From Myxococcales bacterium FL481 (GTDB lineage: Bacteria; Myxococcota_A; Polyangia; Nannocystales; Nannocystaceae): DNA of 54,707 nt. The notes under the pieces were generated by a model that was given only the letters and a program-made list of their open reading frames with translations, was not told the origin of the DNA and did no database searches. The DNA lies in NCBI GenBank assembly GCA_006508105.1, contig QKPP01000044.1, positions 33,270 to 87,976 of the forward strand, in the 5' to 3' direction. Of this stretch, positions 18,698-26,512 are shown piece by piece. The translations under genes were made by a program, and so were the position numbers. Position 1 is the first letter of the stretch; every line of letters starts with the position of its first letter.

Positions 18698-18703
18698 TAT
18701 AGT
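18698..18703 (+). promoter_or_regulatory. Candidate -10 box of rseP
   Basis: TATAGT ends 8 nt before the GTG start of rseP. It is isolated in very GC-rich sequence and followed by no Shine-Dalgarno, which fits a near-leaderless transcript separate from the preceding gene. Confidence 0.35.
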
Positions 18704-18711
18704 TTCCGTTC

Positions 18712-19914
18712 GTGGACTGGCTTATCGCAATCCTCGCGCTGTCTGCCCTCGTCATCATTCACGAGTTCGGGCACTACATCTGCGCGCGCGCCTCGGGGAT
18801 GCACGTGCACCGGTTTTCGGTGCTGGGCATTGGACCGGTGGTGCTGCGGCTGTTCACCTACAAGGGCACCGATTTCGTCATCTCGGCCATCCCCTTCGGT
18901 GGTTACGTACAAATCGCTGGGATGGAGGCCGAAGACCCGGAAGCGCCGGCAGAGCCCGTCGCCGAGGGAGACGGCGAGTCCCCCTTGTTCCGCGACAAGC
19001 CGCTGTGGGCCAGGCTGTTGGCGATTTTCGGCGGCCCCCTCGCGAACTACATCACGGCCATCTTGATCGCGGTGTCGGTCTACGCCGTCGCCGGGATCAA
19101 CTACCCCACCGGGATCAAAGTCGAGGGTTTTGGGGCCGCCAGCCCGGCTCAGGCGGCGGGCATTCAGCAAGGCGACGTGTTGGTCAGCGTCGATGGCGAG
19201 TCCGTCCAGGGGTTCCCGCAGTCGACCAAGCTCAACGATCTCACGGCTCCCCGTCGCGGCCGAACCGTTGACATCGTGGTCGATCGCGCGGGCGAGTTGC
19301 TCACGTTGCCGGTCGCCCTCGCCGACGCGCCTCGCGCGTTGGGCGTCGACCTGAGTTTTCAAAGCGAGTACACCGCGGTTCCATTTGGCGAGGCGCTCGC
19401 CAGCGGGATCGCGTTCCCGTTCAAGAAAACGGCCGAACAGGGGGCCGCGCTGTGGGCCATGATCACAGGCGAACGGGCCGGACGTGTGGGCGGTCCCGTT
19501 GCGATCGCCCGAGCGATCAAGGGCAGTGCCGACCGCGGCGTGCTCGACTTTCTCATGTTCAGCGCGTTTATCAGCACGCTGCTGGGCATGTTCAACCTGT
19601 TGCCCCTGCCCGCGCTCGACGGCGGCCGCTTGGTGTTTTTGTTCTACGAGCTCATTGCCCGGCGCCCGGCCAACCAGCGCGCGGAAGAGTGGGTGCACGC
19701 GATCGGTATGATCGGTCTGCTGGGCATCTTGGTGTACGCCACCGTCGGCGACGTCCGCGGGCCCAAGACCGTGCCGTGGGACGAGACGGTGCAAAACTAC
19801 CGCTCTGAAATGGCCAAGGCCCGACGTGAGCTGGACCTGACCGATGGGGAGGCCCCGACCGGCGGGACTCCGCCGGCCGCGACGCCCCACCCGGCCCCGG
19901 CCGAAGTGCCGTGA
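18712..19914 (+). CDS. rseP: RseP-type site-2 intramembrane zinc metalloprotease
   Basis: RseP cleaves membrane-embedded substrates such as anti-sigma factors and signal-peptide remnants (M50 family) in the inner membrane. The 400-residue product shows the HEFGH zinc motif in the first membrane segment (residues 17-21) and the conserved FGGYV loop. A single PDZ domain (about 130-200, with AASPAQAAGIQQGDVLVSVDGE) follows, and the third zinc-ligand segment NLLPLPALDGGR lies at about 293-304. E. coli RseP has two PDZ domains; one is normal in many lineages. The C-terminus is a Pro/Ala-rich cytoplasmic or periplasmic tail. The start is GTG. The stop overlaps the uvrC start by 4 bp, so the two are coupled, although their functions are unrelated. 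Confidence 0.94.
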   Translation: MDWLIAILALSALVIIHEFGHYICARASGMHVHRFSVLGIGPVVLRLFTYKGTDFVISAIPFGGYVQIAGMEAEDPEAPAEPVAEGDGESPLFRDKPLWARLLAIFGGPLANYITAILIAVSVYAVAGINYPTGIKVEGFGAASPAQAAGIQQGDVLVSVDGESVQGFPQSTKLNDLTAPRRGRTVDIVVDRAGELLTLPVALADAPRALGVDLSFQSEYTAVPFGEALASGIAFPFKKTAEQGAALWAMITGERAGRVGGPVAIARAIKGSADRGVLDFLMFSAFISTLLGMFNLLPLPALDGGRLVFLFYELIARRPANQRAEEWVHAIGMIGLLGILVYATVGDVRGPKTVPWDETVQNYRSEMAKARRELDLTDGEAPTGGTPPAATPHPAPAEVP

Positions 19915-22064
19915 CCTCGCGCAAACGCGTCGAACGACGCTCGTCCGGTCCCCCGCCGGTGCCGGCCGGATGGAAACCCCGTGCTTCGGGGCGAGCTTCG
20001 CTGCTCGAGATCGTCGACACGCTGCCGGCGGATCCCGGGGTCTACATCATGCGCGACCGCGACGGGCGAGTGGTCTACGTGGGCAAGGCCCAGCGCCTGC
20101 GTCAGCGCGTACAACAGTACTTCACCGGCCACGACACCCGGGACTTCGTGACCCTGCTCGACGATCTGCTCGGGGACATCGAGACCATCGTCACGCGCAA
20201 CAACAAAGAGGCCATGTTGCTTGAAAACACGCTGATCAAGCAGCACCAGCCACGATTCAACGTCAAGTTGCGCGACGACAAGCAGTACTTGATGCTGCGC
20301 TTGGATCCGAAAGGGTTTTGGCCGCGGCTGGAGGTGGTGCGCAACCGTGGCCGGGACCAGGCCCAGTACTTTGGCCCGTATCATTCCGCCGCGAGTGCGC
20401 GTCAGACACTGCGGGTCGTTAATCGTCATTTTCGCTTGCGCACGTGCACGGACTTTGTGCTGCGTCACCGCAAGCGACCGTGCCTGCAGTACCAGATCGA
20501 TCGCTGTCCGGCCCCATGCGTGTACGACGTCGATGGTGACCAGTATGCGGCGCAGGTCAAGCATGTCGGTCTGTTCTTGTCAGGACGACACCGCGAACTC
20601 ACCGACGAGCTCGAAGGCCGCATGCAGCGGGCCGCAGCCGCCCTCGAGTTCGAAACCGCGGCGCGTCTACGCGACCAGCTCAACGCCGTGCGAACCACGC
20701 TCGAGTCCCAACGGATGGTCGGGCAATCCACGCTCGACCAAGACGCAGTCGGGTATTTTCGTGAGGGTGGACAGGTCGAGTTTTTGGTCATGCACGTGCG
20801 CAGCGGAAAGGTGACCGCAACGCTGGCGTTTTCGGAACGCGGCATGGAGCAACCCGACGCCACGGTCTTGGGAGACTTTCTCGCGGCGTACTACGAGGAC
20901 GGCTCCTTCGCCCCCGACGAAGTGCTTCTCCCCCACGCGCTGCACGACGAAGACGACAGCGCATTGCGCGAATGGCTGCGCGAGCTCAAGGGCAAAAAGG
21001 TGGAGGTCGCTGTCCCTGAGCGAGGTCCTCGTCGGGCCTTGACCCGGCTCGCGGCCAAGAACGCGGCCAACAACTTCGCCAGCCGTCGCAACCGCGACGA
21101 GGACTTGGAGCTGGCACTCACGCGGCTCCAGTCGCGGCTGCGGCTCACCCGCTTGCCGCGACGCATCGAGTGCTACGACATCAGCCACATTCAGGGCAGC
21201 GATCCGGTGGGCTCGATGGTCGTCTTCGTCGACGGCCAGCCCGACAAAAGCAAGTACCGTAAGTTCAAGATTCGCGGACTACGGGGACTCAGTCAGGGTC
21301 AGTGGCAAAACGACGATTTTGCCAGCATGTATGAAGTCCTCACCCGCCGGATCCGCCACGCCCTCGATGGCAATGACGACGACTGGGCCCTGCCCGACCT
21401 CATGGTCATCGACGGAGGCAAAGGCCAGCTGTCCCGGGTGCTCACCGCGCTGGCCGACATGGGGATCGCCATCGGGGCAGAAGGGCTGGATGTCGTGTCG
21501 TTGGCGAAAGAACGAGAGATGCCGGTGAGCCGAGCGGCGCTGGAGCGCATCCGAGCCCAGCGGTCCCACACGGCAGACCCGCGCCCTTCGTCGACCGACG
21601 GCAACGAGGCCACCGGCCGATCCGCGGTTGCGACCCGGGCCGGCGACGAAACCCCCGACGCGCCAACGGAGCCCGGTCGTGCGTACCAGGATCTCGTTGT
21701 GCAACAGACCCCGGCCGTGGACCATTCGGAGACAGAGATCCGACCCGAGCGTGTGTTTTTGCCGCACGTCCGCGATGCGATCCGACTGCGCAACGGTTCT
21801 TCCGAGCTGTTCCTGATGACGCGTCTTCGCGACGAAGCCCATCGCTTCGCCATTGGCCACCACCGCGACCGGCGAAGCAAACGCGCGCTGACCAGCGTCC
21901 TGGACCAGATCCCCGGCGTGGGACCGGCCCTCAAAAAAGCCCTGATTCAACACTTCGGAACCGTCGCGGCCATCCGCTCGGCCACGCCAGAGGCCCTCGT
22001 CGCCGTCCCGCGCGTCGGTCCGGCGTTGGCCAAGACGATCATCGACACGCTGCGGCGAAGCTGA
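19911..22064 (+). CDS. uvrC: Excinuclease ABC subunit C with an internal insertion
   Basis: UvrC makes both incisions around DNA damage after UvrAB recognition. The 717-residue product has, in order, a GIY-YIG domain (GVYIMRDRDGRVVYVGKA, about 44-61), a UVR motif (about 240-265), the RNase H-like nuclease domain with ECYDISHIQGSD and VIDGGKGQLSR, and two C-terminal helix-hairpin-helix motifs (IPGVGPALKKAL, VPRVGPALAKTI). About 75 low-complexity residues (538-612) are inserted in the nuclease domain between the VIDGGKGQ block and the DEAHRFAI block, which makes the protein about 100 residues longer than usual. The start is GTG, overlapping rseP by 4 bp. Confidence 0.95.
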   Translation: MTSRKRVERRSSGPPPVPAGWKPRASGRASLLEIVDTLPADPGVYIMRDRDGRVVYVGKAQRLRQRVQQYFTGHDTRDFVTLLDDLLGDIETIVTRNNKEAMLLENTLIKQHQPRFNVKLRDDKQYLMLRLDPKGFWPRLEVVRNRGRDQAQYFGPYHSAASARQTLRVVNRHFRLRTCTDFVLRHRKRPCLQYQIDRCPAPCVYDVDGDQYAAQVKHVGLFLSGRHRELTDELEGRMQRAAAALEFETAARLRDQLNAVRTTLESQRMVGQSTLDQDAVGYFREGGQVEFLVMHVRSGKVTATLAFSERGMEQPDATVLGDFLAAYYEDGSFAPDEVLLPHALHDEDDSALREWLRELKGKKVEVAVPERGPRRALTRLAAKNAANNFASRRNRDEDLELALTRLQSRLRLTRLPRRIECYDISHIQGSDPVGSMVVFVDGQPDKSKYRKFKIRGLRGLSQGQWQNDDFASMYEVLTRRIRHALDGNDDDWALPDLMVIDGGKGQLSRVLTALADMGIAIGAEGLDVVSLAKEREMPVSRAALERIRAQRSHTADPRPSSTDGNEATGRSAVATRAGDETPDAPTEPGRAYQDLVVQQTPAVDHSETEIRPERVFLPHVRDAIRLRNGSSELFLMTRLRDEAHRFAIGHHRDRRSKRALTSVLDQIPGVGPALKKALIQHFGTVAAIRSATPEALVAVPRVGPALAKTIIDTLRRS

Positions 22065-22080
22065 GCCCCCTCACCGCGCG

Positions 22081-22313
22081 TCGCGTTCGTCGGCGCCGCG
22101 GCCCGAACCGTTGTCCACATCTGCGCCGGGACATTGACCCGCGCCCGCGATCGCACGTCGCGTCCGTCCGCGCCGCGGCCCAAAGTCGTCGCCCACCCCT
22201 GCACCGGGACGCCGACCCACGCCGGCGATCGCACGTCGCATCCGTGGTCACGGCGCCCAACGGCGTCGTCCTCCCCCGCACCGGACCACGGACCGGCGCC
22301 GACAGTCGTGCGT
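22081..22313. repeat. About 78-bp imperfect tandem repeats, three copies
   Basis: Three diverged copies start at about 22081, 22158 and 22236 (spacing 77-78 bp), aligned by TCGCGTTCGT, TCGCGTCCGT and TCGCATCCGT. Later in each unit come a CGCCGCGGCCC-like block and a GCACCGGGAC-like block. They lie between the convergent uvrC and lipoprotein-esterase genes. Frames through them are Arg-rich and not convincing as protein. They may be a transcript-end or structural repeat. Confidence 0.6.
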
Positions 22314-22338
22314 CGCCCAGCCCGTGACTGACGTGGTG

Positions 22339-24639
22339 TTATTCGCCCTCGGCGGCGAGTGGCCCGTGATCGAACGAGGTCCCGTCCACGCGCACGCCCG
22401 GCGAGTAGCGAGCGTCAGGGTGTTCGACAAGATTCCCGGTCAGTTCCGGTACGCGGACCACCGAGCGATCCAAGCTGAGGCTGCCCTCGATGTGCTCGTC
22501 TGCGCACGCGTCGGCGTCCCCACAGTTGCCCCAGGACACCTCAGAATGCACGGCCCCCTTAGCGTCGGCCAATGTGACGATGTCCCCCTTGTTGTTGAGG
22601 TTTAGCTCCGAGCTGAACCCGGCCCACTGCACCCGCGCTCCACCGAAGTCGCCCATGGGAATCCCGCCGCCAAACACAACCACAGCCGCCCCCGGTTCCA
22701 GACTCGAGCCGACAGGAAACCGGTGCCGCAGCCTCTCGTCATCCGAGATCGACCACCCCGTCAGACAAATCGTGCTCTCCCCGGTGTTTACGAGTTCGAC
22801 GAATTCGTCCTCTGAACCGCTGCGCACCCCATCGCCGTTCGCATCACCTTCTTCCCCGGACGCCGGATCGGCGTGAATCTCGTTGATGACCAATCCGTCC
22901 GCCTGTGCCGTCAGACTTGAGGAACAAGGGGCCTCGCCTTCCTCGGCTTCGAACAGATAGTAGACCGCCGATTGCATCAGCTTGTTCTTCCCGTGGTCGG
23001 CACCGAGCACCTCGGCGTACCCCCAATCAAATGGTACGGCGAGTTCGTCGGCACGCTCCTCCGCCACTTGACGGTAGTTTTGCGCCCGCTCCAGACGATT
23101 CTCCCCCTGCGCCATGGCCGGATCCGTGTCGCGCAGGTTGGGGAGGTCCTCGGGGGTCCCGGTTTCCTCCGCACCCACCAACAGCGTAAACGGCGCGGCA
23201 AACAAGTTGCGCAAATCCGCGTCCTCCCACGGGGTTGCCGTCAAGCCGTACGGGAACAGGAGGTTCTCGTTATCCAACGAGTCACTGATCGGCAACGTGT
23301 ACCAGCCCGAGCTCGATGCGGCCGCTCGGTGGATGCGATAGTTCGGAAGAAACGTCAACAAACGGTGCACGAACTGGGCCCCCGCGCTGTGTCCATAGAG
23401 GTAGTAGGCCGCCTGCGAGCCCCCGTAGTAACTGCGCACCGCCTCGAACACGTGCTCGACCTCGGCGTGGCTGAACTCGGCCGACGAAAGCCACTCCTCT
23501 CGGTCGAATAGTCCGGGGGTCGGCAACCGTCCCACACCGACTCCCACACTGAAGTCCTCACTGTCTTCGTAGAAGATCTCAGGATAGCGCGGCGCGATCA
23601 CCAGCAGGTCGTACCGCTCGGCAATCGGCGCGGCCAAGTACATCGCCTCTTCGGCGGTGCGTCCGTTCCCATGCACGACAAACCAAATACCCCCTGTCGC
23701 CGGGTCGAAGTTTGTCGCGCGGTAGGTGTAGGCCAGCAGCGCCTGACCAATGGCGGATTCAAACGCAACTTGAGCCGGGCCGGGTTCGTCGAGCACCCGC
23801 AAGCCCAACAACGCCGCCGGGTCCGGGTCGTTCCACGTGACGCACTCGCCGGATTCCTCGCAGCTCTCGTGCGCGGGACACGAGATTGGCTCGCCAATCA
23901 GACACAGTCCCTCAACGCACAGCTCGTCGCCGTTGCACGCGATACCATCGTTGCACACGACCGGGTCTCCCTCGCGGCAAAAGCCGTCGACACAGGTCTC
24001 CGCCCCGTCACACAGGTCTTGGTCGATACAATCCCCGTCGGTTTCGCAGGGCTCACCGAACGACGCGCCCGTCACCACCACTTCGTCGAGGTAGGCGAAG
24101 CGGTCCTGACCGTCCAGCGCAAATCGCACCCACAACTCCTCCAGGTCGTTCGCCTCGTCCGGCAGTGAGATCTCACGATGCTCCCACTGTCGGGACGTCA
24201 GCTCATCGATCACAATCCACGGTCCGCTGGGAGACGGCGCCATTTTGACGTTGAGGCTGTGGCGCGTACGGTAAGCCAAAGAGACCGCGATGGAATCGTG
24301 TCCCCGCGTCGAAAGCGGGAACTCGATGAACCCGTGTCGGCGCAGCCGAACCCCATACTCGCCCGACGCCGCCGCTCGGGTGGACGCTTTTGCCGTGTAC
24401 TGCGTCCAGCCGGGATCGAGTTGACCCGACTCAAAGTCGGCGCTGAACAACGACTCGACGACAGGAGCCGAGCGAACCACGAGGGCCTCCCCCTCCAACG
24501 TCGCCGCCGACGCGTCTTGTCCGGCGTCGACGTCCCCCGCCGAACAAGCGCTTACGCTCGAGAGCAGCCCTCCGACTCCACACAGAGTTGAAACGGCGAA
24601 AGGCAAGGGTCGGGAAGGTGCAGCGTCACTAGAGCCCAT
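22339..24639 (-). CDS. Secreted lipoprotein: alpha/beta-hydrolase with Cys-rich repeats and a lamin-tail domain
   Basis: The 766-residue product begins with a signal peptide ending in a lipobox-like VSAC (Cys32). After it come a beta-sandwich region of about 150 residues; Cys-rich repeats of the CxxDxDC..CDGxExC type (about 195-263), common in myxobacterial surface proteins; an alpha/beta-hydrolase or feruloyl-esterase-like domain with GHSAG nucleophile elbow (about 415) and a late ADHGK histidine; and a lamin-tail domain (about 583-690, LVINEIHADP..EFVELVNTG..LTGWSISDD). A longer frame to 24681 exists, but the ATG at 24639 starts the signal peptide. A secreted esterase or polymer depolymerase is inferred; no substrate can be named. 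A TATAGG box lies just upstream. Confidence 0.82.
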   Translation of the reverse strand: MGSSDAAPSRPLPFAVSTLCGVGGLLSSVSACSAGDVDAGQDASAATLEGEALVVRSAPVVESLFSADFESGQLDPGWTQYTAKASTRAAASGEYGVRLRRHGFIEFPLSTRGHDSIAVSLAYRTRHSLNVKMAPSPSGPWIVIDELTSRQWEHREISLPDEANDLEELWVRFALDGQDRFAYLDEVVVTGASFGEPCETDGDCIDQDLCDGAETCVDGFCREGDPVVCNDGIACNGDELCVEGLCLIGEPISCPAHESCEESGECVTWNDPDPAALLGLRVLDEPGPAQVAFESAIGQALLAYTYRATNFDPATGGIWFVVHGNGRTAEEAMYLAAPIAERYDLLVIAPRYPEIFYEDSEDFSVGVGVGRLPTPGLFDREEWLSSAEFSHAEVEHVFEAVRSYYGGSQAAYYLYGHSAGAQFVHRLLTFLPNYRIHRAAASSSGWYTLPISDSLDNENLLFPYGLTATPWEDADLRNLFAAPFTLLVGAEETGTPEDLPNLRDTDPAMAQGENRLERAQNYRQVAEERADELAVPFDWGYAEVLGADHGKNKLMQSAVYYLFEAEEGEAPCSSSLTAQADGLVINEIHADPASGEEGDANGDGVRSGSEDEFVELVNTGESTICLTGWSISDDERLRHRFPVGSSLEPGAAVVVFGGGIPMGDFGGARVQWAGFSSELNLNNKGDIVTLADAKGAVHSEVSWGNCGDADACADEHIEGSLSLDRSVVRVPELTGNLVEHPDARYSPGVRVDGTSFDHGPLAAEGE

Positions 24640-25065
24640 AGCGCAGTACCTATAGGCGCCAGCTTCGCTGACGAGCAACATTGAACCGCCTCTGCAGAGA
24701 GAACCGGCCTCGGGGCCGCCGCGGCGCCATGCGCATAGTCATGGTCGTTGTTGTGCTTGTTTTGCCAATCCCGCTCCACTCGGTAACCGAACTAAGTTCA
24801 CATCGGTTTGGCCAGCTTCGCGATCAGTTCCGCAGCTGCAACGATTCGACCACCACTCGTAAGACCGGTGAGTCTGTCAGCCAAACTGACCGGGAGAGCA
24901 CGCGTTCGCGCCCGTCGATTTTGGGCGCGGTCACCGATTTCGATGCCCGCCGTCGCGCCAAGCCCATGCTTGTCGACAACCGTCGCGATCGCGCCGATCC
25001 CTCGACTACGGCTCGGCCCTCGTTCGCGGTCGGCCGCCGCTTACCCGCGCCCCACGACCACGCAC
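24640..25065. other. Intergenic region between kinase and lipoprotein esterase
   Basis: No supported gene. The frame through it on the plus strand is the antisense of the kinase. Near the esterase start, TATAGGT on the minus strand (24648-24654) ends 8 nt before the ATG and may be its -10 box. The rest shows no clear hairpin or repeat. Confidence 0.5.
24648..24654 (-). promoter_or_regulatory. Candidate -10 box of the lipoprotein esterase gene
   Basis: TATAGGT on the minus strand lies 8 nt before the ATG at 24639, without a Shine-Dalgarno between. Confidence 0.3.
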
Positions 25066-26070
25066 CTACGCGTCGGCCGCGACGTTGCGCTTGCTGTCGT
25101 GGTCCCCGAGGACGCCCAAGATGCGCTGGAGCAGAGTCTGCATCTCGGTGGCGGAGCGGAAGCGGGTCGCCACATTCTTCGCGCAGGCGTGGGCGACAAA
25201 CCGATCGATCAGATCCGCCAATGCGGATGGCGTGTGCGACGGGAGATGGCGACTCGGTGGCGGAATGGCTTGGGTACGATGCAGTTCAAGCAGCCGCTTG
25301 GGCCCGTCCGTGAACGCCTCTTCGAACGGGTGCCGTCCGGTGACCGCCTCGTAGAATGTGATCCCGAGCGCGTACAAGTCGACGCGATGGTCGAGCGGCC
25401 CGTTCATGACGGCTTGCTCCGGTGCCATGTACCGAGGATCACCGGTGATGTGTTTGCGCAGCTCTCGAGGTCCCTCGTACGTGCACGAGATGCCGAAATC
25501 GATCAGCTTCACGACAACCAGTCGCCGGTCGTACGCATCACGTGTGATGAAGATGTTTTCCGGCTTGATGTCGCAGTGAGCGATCTTGCGAGTGTGGATG
25601 TACTGCAAGGCATCCAACGTTTGCGAAAAGATGTCGCACAGCACCCGAAAGTGCACCTGCTTGCCACTCGTCAACACATGCCCGATGTCACGGCCGCGCA
25701 GGTACTCCATTGCGAGCCAACGCAACTCCCCGTGTTGGCCAGTCTCCAGCACGCGGACCAAGTTGGGATGGGAGAAGTTGGCGGCCAGCACGGCCTCGCG
25801 ATGGAACCGCCGCCGCTCTGACTCCGGAACGTTGGGTTTGAGGACCTTGAGCGCGACGTAGCGGTCCATCGAGGGGTCGTAGGCCTTGTAGATGCGACCC
25901 ATGCCCCCTTCGCCGAGCCGCTCGATGATCTCGAACTGCTTTTGCTGGTTGATCTGGGTGCCTGGCGCGAGCTCGGACATGGAGAGAATCGGCTTATCGA
26001 CGTGGCTGAGCGCCCCAGCGAACCGTGGGCCGCTGCGGTGTTCGTGGCTCGGCCCGTCGCTCACGATCAT
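25066..26070 (-). CDS. Hanks-type Ser/Thr protein kinase, non-RD
   Basis: This cytoplasmic Ser/Thr kinase of 334 residues consists almost entirely of the catalytic domain. The glycine loop GEGGMG (53-58), ATP lysine in VALKVL (Lys75), a Glu in the C-helix (Glu92), the catalytic loop HCDIKPEN (165-172), DFG (191-193) and MAPEQ are present. The Arg normally before the catalytic Asp is Cys, so it is a non-RD kinase and probably not activated by activation-loop phosphorylation. No membrane segment or sensor domain follows, unlike PknB. ATG 25980 (MSELAPG) is a likely alternative start. It lies downstream of ftsI on the same strand, 442 bp away. Confidence 0.92.
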   Translation of the reverse strand: MIVSDGPSHEHRSGPRFAGALSHVDKPILSMSELAPGTQINQQKQFEIIERLGEGGMGRIYKAYDPSMDRYVALKVLKPNVPESERRRFHREAVLAANFSHPNLVRVLETGQHGELRWLAMEYLRGRDIGHVLTSGKQVHFRVLCDIFSQTLDALQYIHTRKIAHCDIKPENIFITRDAYDRRLVVVKLIDFGISCTYEGPRELRKHITGDPRYMAPEQAVMNGPLDHRVDLYALGITFYEAVTGRHPFEEAFTDGPKRLLELHRTQAIPPPSRHLPSHTPSALADLIDRFVAHACAKNVATRFRSATEMQTLLQRILGVLGDHDSKRNVAADA

Positions 26071-26073
26071 GGA

Positions 26074-26101
26074 AGGTTAGCAGACGCTGCGCCAGCAGCG
26101 T
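26074..26101 (-). promoter_or_regulatory. Candidate kinase promoter with embedded inverted repeat
   Basis: TAACCT (26074-26079, minus strand) lies 3 nt before the ATG at 26070. Just upstream, ACGCTG-cgccag-CAGCGT (26084-26101) is a perfect 6-bp inverted repeat that would sit in the -10/-35 spacer. It has the form of an operator; no regulator is identified. Confidence 0.28.
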
Positions 26102-26512
26102 GGGCATCGCGGCAGTCACAAGCGGCCGGTCCTGAGGCAACTAGACCACATATCGCACGGAATCCCCGGCAAGGCGAACTCTTGGCCGGATCGTCTCTAG
26201 GTGGCTTTAGCCGATGCCCGGCCGCGAGCCAGCGGCAAAAGGGACCGGGTTGGCGATCCCGTCGCCTCGTGCCCCGCCGTGCCACCGCACCAGCCCACGA
26301 CCCCTGGCGACTTCGGCCGACGCGCCGCCGACGAGGTATCCCGCCACGACCTCGAGGCGCCCGGGCTGGGTTCCCATCCGCAGACCCGCCGTCCGCGGCC
26401 GCTGAACGCACCGATCGTCAGCCCGGGATCCACAATGACTCCATCTCGTGCCGGCGCGTCACCGACCGGTGCCGCCCGCGTCTCGGCCCGGCGTGAGCCG
26501 TCGACCCTGTTG
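26102..26512. other. Intergenic region between ftsI and the kinase
   Basis: No gene is supported. Short minus-strand frames here are Arg/Gly-rich and lack protein character. In most bacteria murE would follow ftsI here; it does not. No T-tract terminator was recognised after ftsI. Confidence 0.5.

Noticed and set aside
18697..19890. 397-residue minus-strand frame opposite rseP
   Set aside because: Antisense shadow; rseP has intact catalytic motifs and family length.
22039..22281. 80-residue repeat protein in the 78-bp repeats
   Set aside because: Arg-rich; the period is not a multiple of three in all copies and codon bias is poor.
24808..25821. Plus-strand 337-residue frame opposite the kinase
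   Set aside because: Antisense of a kinase whose catalytic motifs are all present.
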